From the NCBI GenBank assembly GCA_003819975.1, contig RPPU01000322.1, positions 1 to 5,770 of the forward strand: DNA of 5,770 bases. The letters are read 5' to 3'. The first letter of the stretch is position 1. Each line of letters begins with the position of its first letter. Positions 5,551 to 5,770 of the stretch are shown here, piece after piece. The notes under the pieces are model-generated. The model searched no databases, was not told the origin of the DNA, and saw only the letters and a list, made by a program, of their open reading frames with translations. Position numbers and translations under genes: made by a program. This stretch comes from Desulfobacteraceae bacterium. GTDB lineage: Bacteria; Desulfobacterota; DSM-4660; Desulfatiglandales; HGW-15.

Positions 5551-5770
5551 TTAAGTCCGGGGCGCATATTTTAGCTCGCGGAACGTTATGGTAAACGCCG
5601 CTCCGTTTTCATTGTCGAGTTCAATCGTCCCTTCAAGCTGGCCGACGAGCAGGTTCGCGATCTGAAGACCTAGACTTTCGGATCGACGAAAATCCAAGTT
5701 TATCGGAAATCCGATTCCGTCATCCGACACCCGAAGAATGATCGTATCGTCAGGGCCGCGTTTCACCCCT
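5551..5770 (-). CDS. C-terminal ATPase end of a sensor histidine kinase, cut by the window edge
   Basis: About 72 residues are visible, ending RELKYAPRT and TAA (5553-5551). VSDDGIGFP matches the DxGxGxP G1 box of the HATPase_c domain. SLGLQIANLLVGQLEG matches the G2 region, and NGAAFTITF is the closing strand. The 'SLGLQ.....L..QLEG.I......GA.F.I.F' ending is typical of HisKA_2/HWE-type kinases, often with PAS sensors. The apparent initiator (GTG 5766) lies within the conserved domain, so the frame continues past 5770 and the true start, phospho-accepting histidine and sensor domains are outside. The kinase autophosphorylates and passes phosphate to a response regulator. No regulator is in view, and a 232-bp gap with its own promoter makes a direct operon link to the LolA-like/VWA pair unlikely. 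Confidence 0.85.
   Translation of the reverse strand, partial: GVKRGPDDTIILRVSDDGIGFPINLDFRRSESLGLQIANLLVGQLEGTIELDNENGAAFTITFRELKYAPRT

Noticed and set aside
5468..5554. 28-residue plus-strand open frame between the kinase and the operon
   Set aside because: It has no recognisable ribosome binding site, runs into the kinase stop codon and has no recognised motif.

Overview
The window looks like a chromosomal piece of an Acidobacteriota-type bacterium, most like Candidatus Aminicenantes. The pointers are a von Willebrand-A protein of the Acidobacterial 'VWFA-related' type next to a LolA-like secreted protein, and two secreted 6-bladed beta-propeller proteins with the SFGRxGQGPGEF signature. 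The lineage is an inference from recalled family resemblance; no search was possible.

There are two compositional halves. Bases 1 to about 2150 are very AT-rich (one sampled 60-base line in the first propeller gene is 23% GC). Bases 2460 to 5770 are GC-rich (one sampled line in the VWA gene is 65% GC). The AT-rich half starts with the last 38 codons of an IS1595-type (ISXO2-like) transposase and its presumed right terminal repeat (101-123). Two tandem plus-strand paralogues follow, encoding exported beta-propeller proteins (145-1116 and 1188-2147). A second copy of the 23-bp IS-end sequence, 22/23 identical and in the same orientation, lies over the stop codon of the first propeller gene (1111-1133). 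That gene is therefore bracketed by two IS right ends, as a passenger gene would be.

A 311-bp gene-free convergent interval (2148-2458) separates the halves. It holds two inverted repeats and a short 10-bp-periodic tract.

The GC-rich half is all on the minus strand. Reading leftwards, it has the C-terminal end of a sensor histidine kinase (5551-5770, cut by the window edge), a 232-bp spacer with a plausible sigma70-type promoter, and a two-gene operon. In the operon a secreted LolA-like protein (4410-5318) overlaps by 14 bp the start of a secreted VWA-like protein (2459-4423). The overlap suggests translational coupling and a joint envelope role. No RNA gene, CRISPR array or recognisable defence system is visible. 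The most unusual signal is the duplicated IS end around the first propeller gene.
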